Source: DATKZB01 sp035528235 | Lineage (GTDB): Bacteria; Planctomycetota; Phycisphaerae; FEN-1346 | NCBI GenBank assembly: GCA_035528235.1 | Contig: DATKZB010000310.1 | Span: 1 to 14,582, forward strand | Length of the DNA: 14,582 nt | Direction: 5' to 3' | Shown here: piece by piece, positions 14,554 through 14,582 of the stretch | How positions within the stretch are numbered: position 1 is the first letter of the stretch | How the letters are laid out: every line of letters begins with the position of its first letter | The notes under the pieces: generated by a model | What the model was told of the DNA's origin: nothing | Database searches by the model: none | Seen by the model: only the letters and a program-made list of their open reading frames with translations | Made by a program: the position numbers and the translations under genes

Positions 14554-14579
14554 CATGGTCATCCCGAAGGGTGACCATG
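14554..14579 (-). repeat. 26-nt near-palindrome, copy 2 (inverted)
   Basis: This is the exact reverse complement of 11043-11068: arms CATGGTCA and TGACCATG, core T-CCC-GAA-GGG. It begins 16 nt after the stop of the GH123-like gene and could fold in the 3' end of its mRNA. The window ends 3 nt later, so a T-run cannot be checked. Confidence 0.85.
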
Positions 14580-14582
14580 AGC

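Noticed and set aside
11043..14579. Insertion sequence bounded by the 26-nt inverted repeats
   Set aside because: The enclosed gene is a glycosidase-like protein, no transposase is present, and no target duplication is visible at the outer edges.

Overview
The window is GC-rich, nearly all genes lie on the + strand, and almost every codon ends in G or C. It looks like a chromosomal piece from a planctomycete-type (PVC superphylum) bacterium. That guess rests on the base composition, the gene order of the secretion operon, the frequent 'RAFTLIE/RAFTLLE' prepilin motif, and a very large exported GH123/DUF4091-like protein of a kind common in Planctomycetota and Lentisphaerota. The taxonomic call is inference; no rRNA or tRNA is present to anchor it.

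Positions 2-10942 hold one tightly packed type II secretion system (T2SS) operon in the order E(partial)-F-G-H-I-J-K-L-M-C-like-D-lipoprotein. It encodes the C-terminal part of the ATPase GspE, the inner-membrane platform protein GspF, the major pseudopilin GspG, and the minor pseudopilins GspH, GspI, GspJ and GspK. It continues with the platform proteins GspL and GspM, a GspC-like periplasmic connector, the outer-membrane secretin GspD, and a small lipoprotein that may serve as its pilotin. From gspG onward neighbouring genes overlap or nearly touch (mostly ATGA junctions, one TTGA, overlaps of 4-29 nt, one 1-nt gap), so translation is probably coupled throughout. No prepilin peptidase (GspO) or GspN lies in the window.

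Positions 10943-11163 are a 221-bp intergenic gap with three hairpin-forming sequences and a plausible promoter. The third hairpin is a 26-nt near-palindrome that recurs, exactly reverse-complemented, just after the last gene (14554-14579).

Positions 11164-14538 encode a 1,124-residue exported protein. It has a signal peptide, an N-terminal jelly-roll-like region, a four-cysteine zinc ribbon (unusual in an exported protein), two more beta-rich carbohydrate-binding-like regions, and a C-terminal GH123/DUF4091-like glycosidase barrel with a Gly-Asp-Glu-Pro motif. It may be a polysaccharide-degrading cargo, but nothing in the sequence proves that it uses the neighbouring T2SS.

I see no clearly new system. 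The most interesting leads are the pilotin candidate after gspD, the zinc ribbon in the exported glycosidase-like protein, the inverted 26-nt repeats bracketing that gene, and the long Pro/Ala linkers in both the GspC-like protein and GspD.
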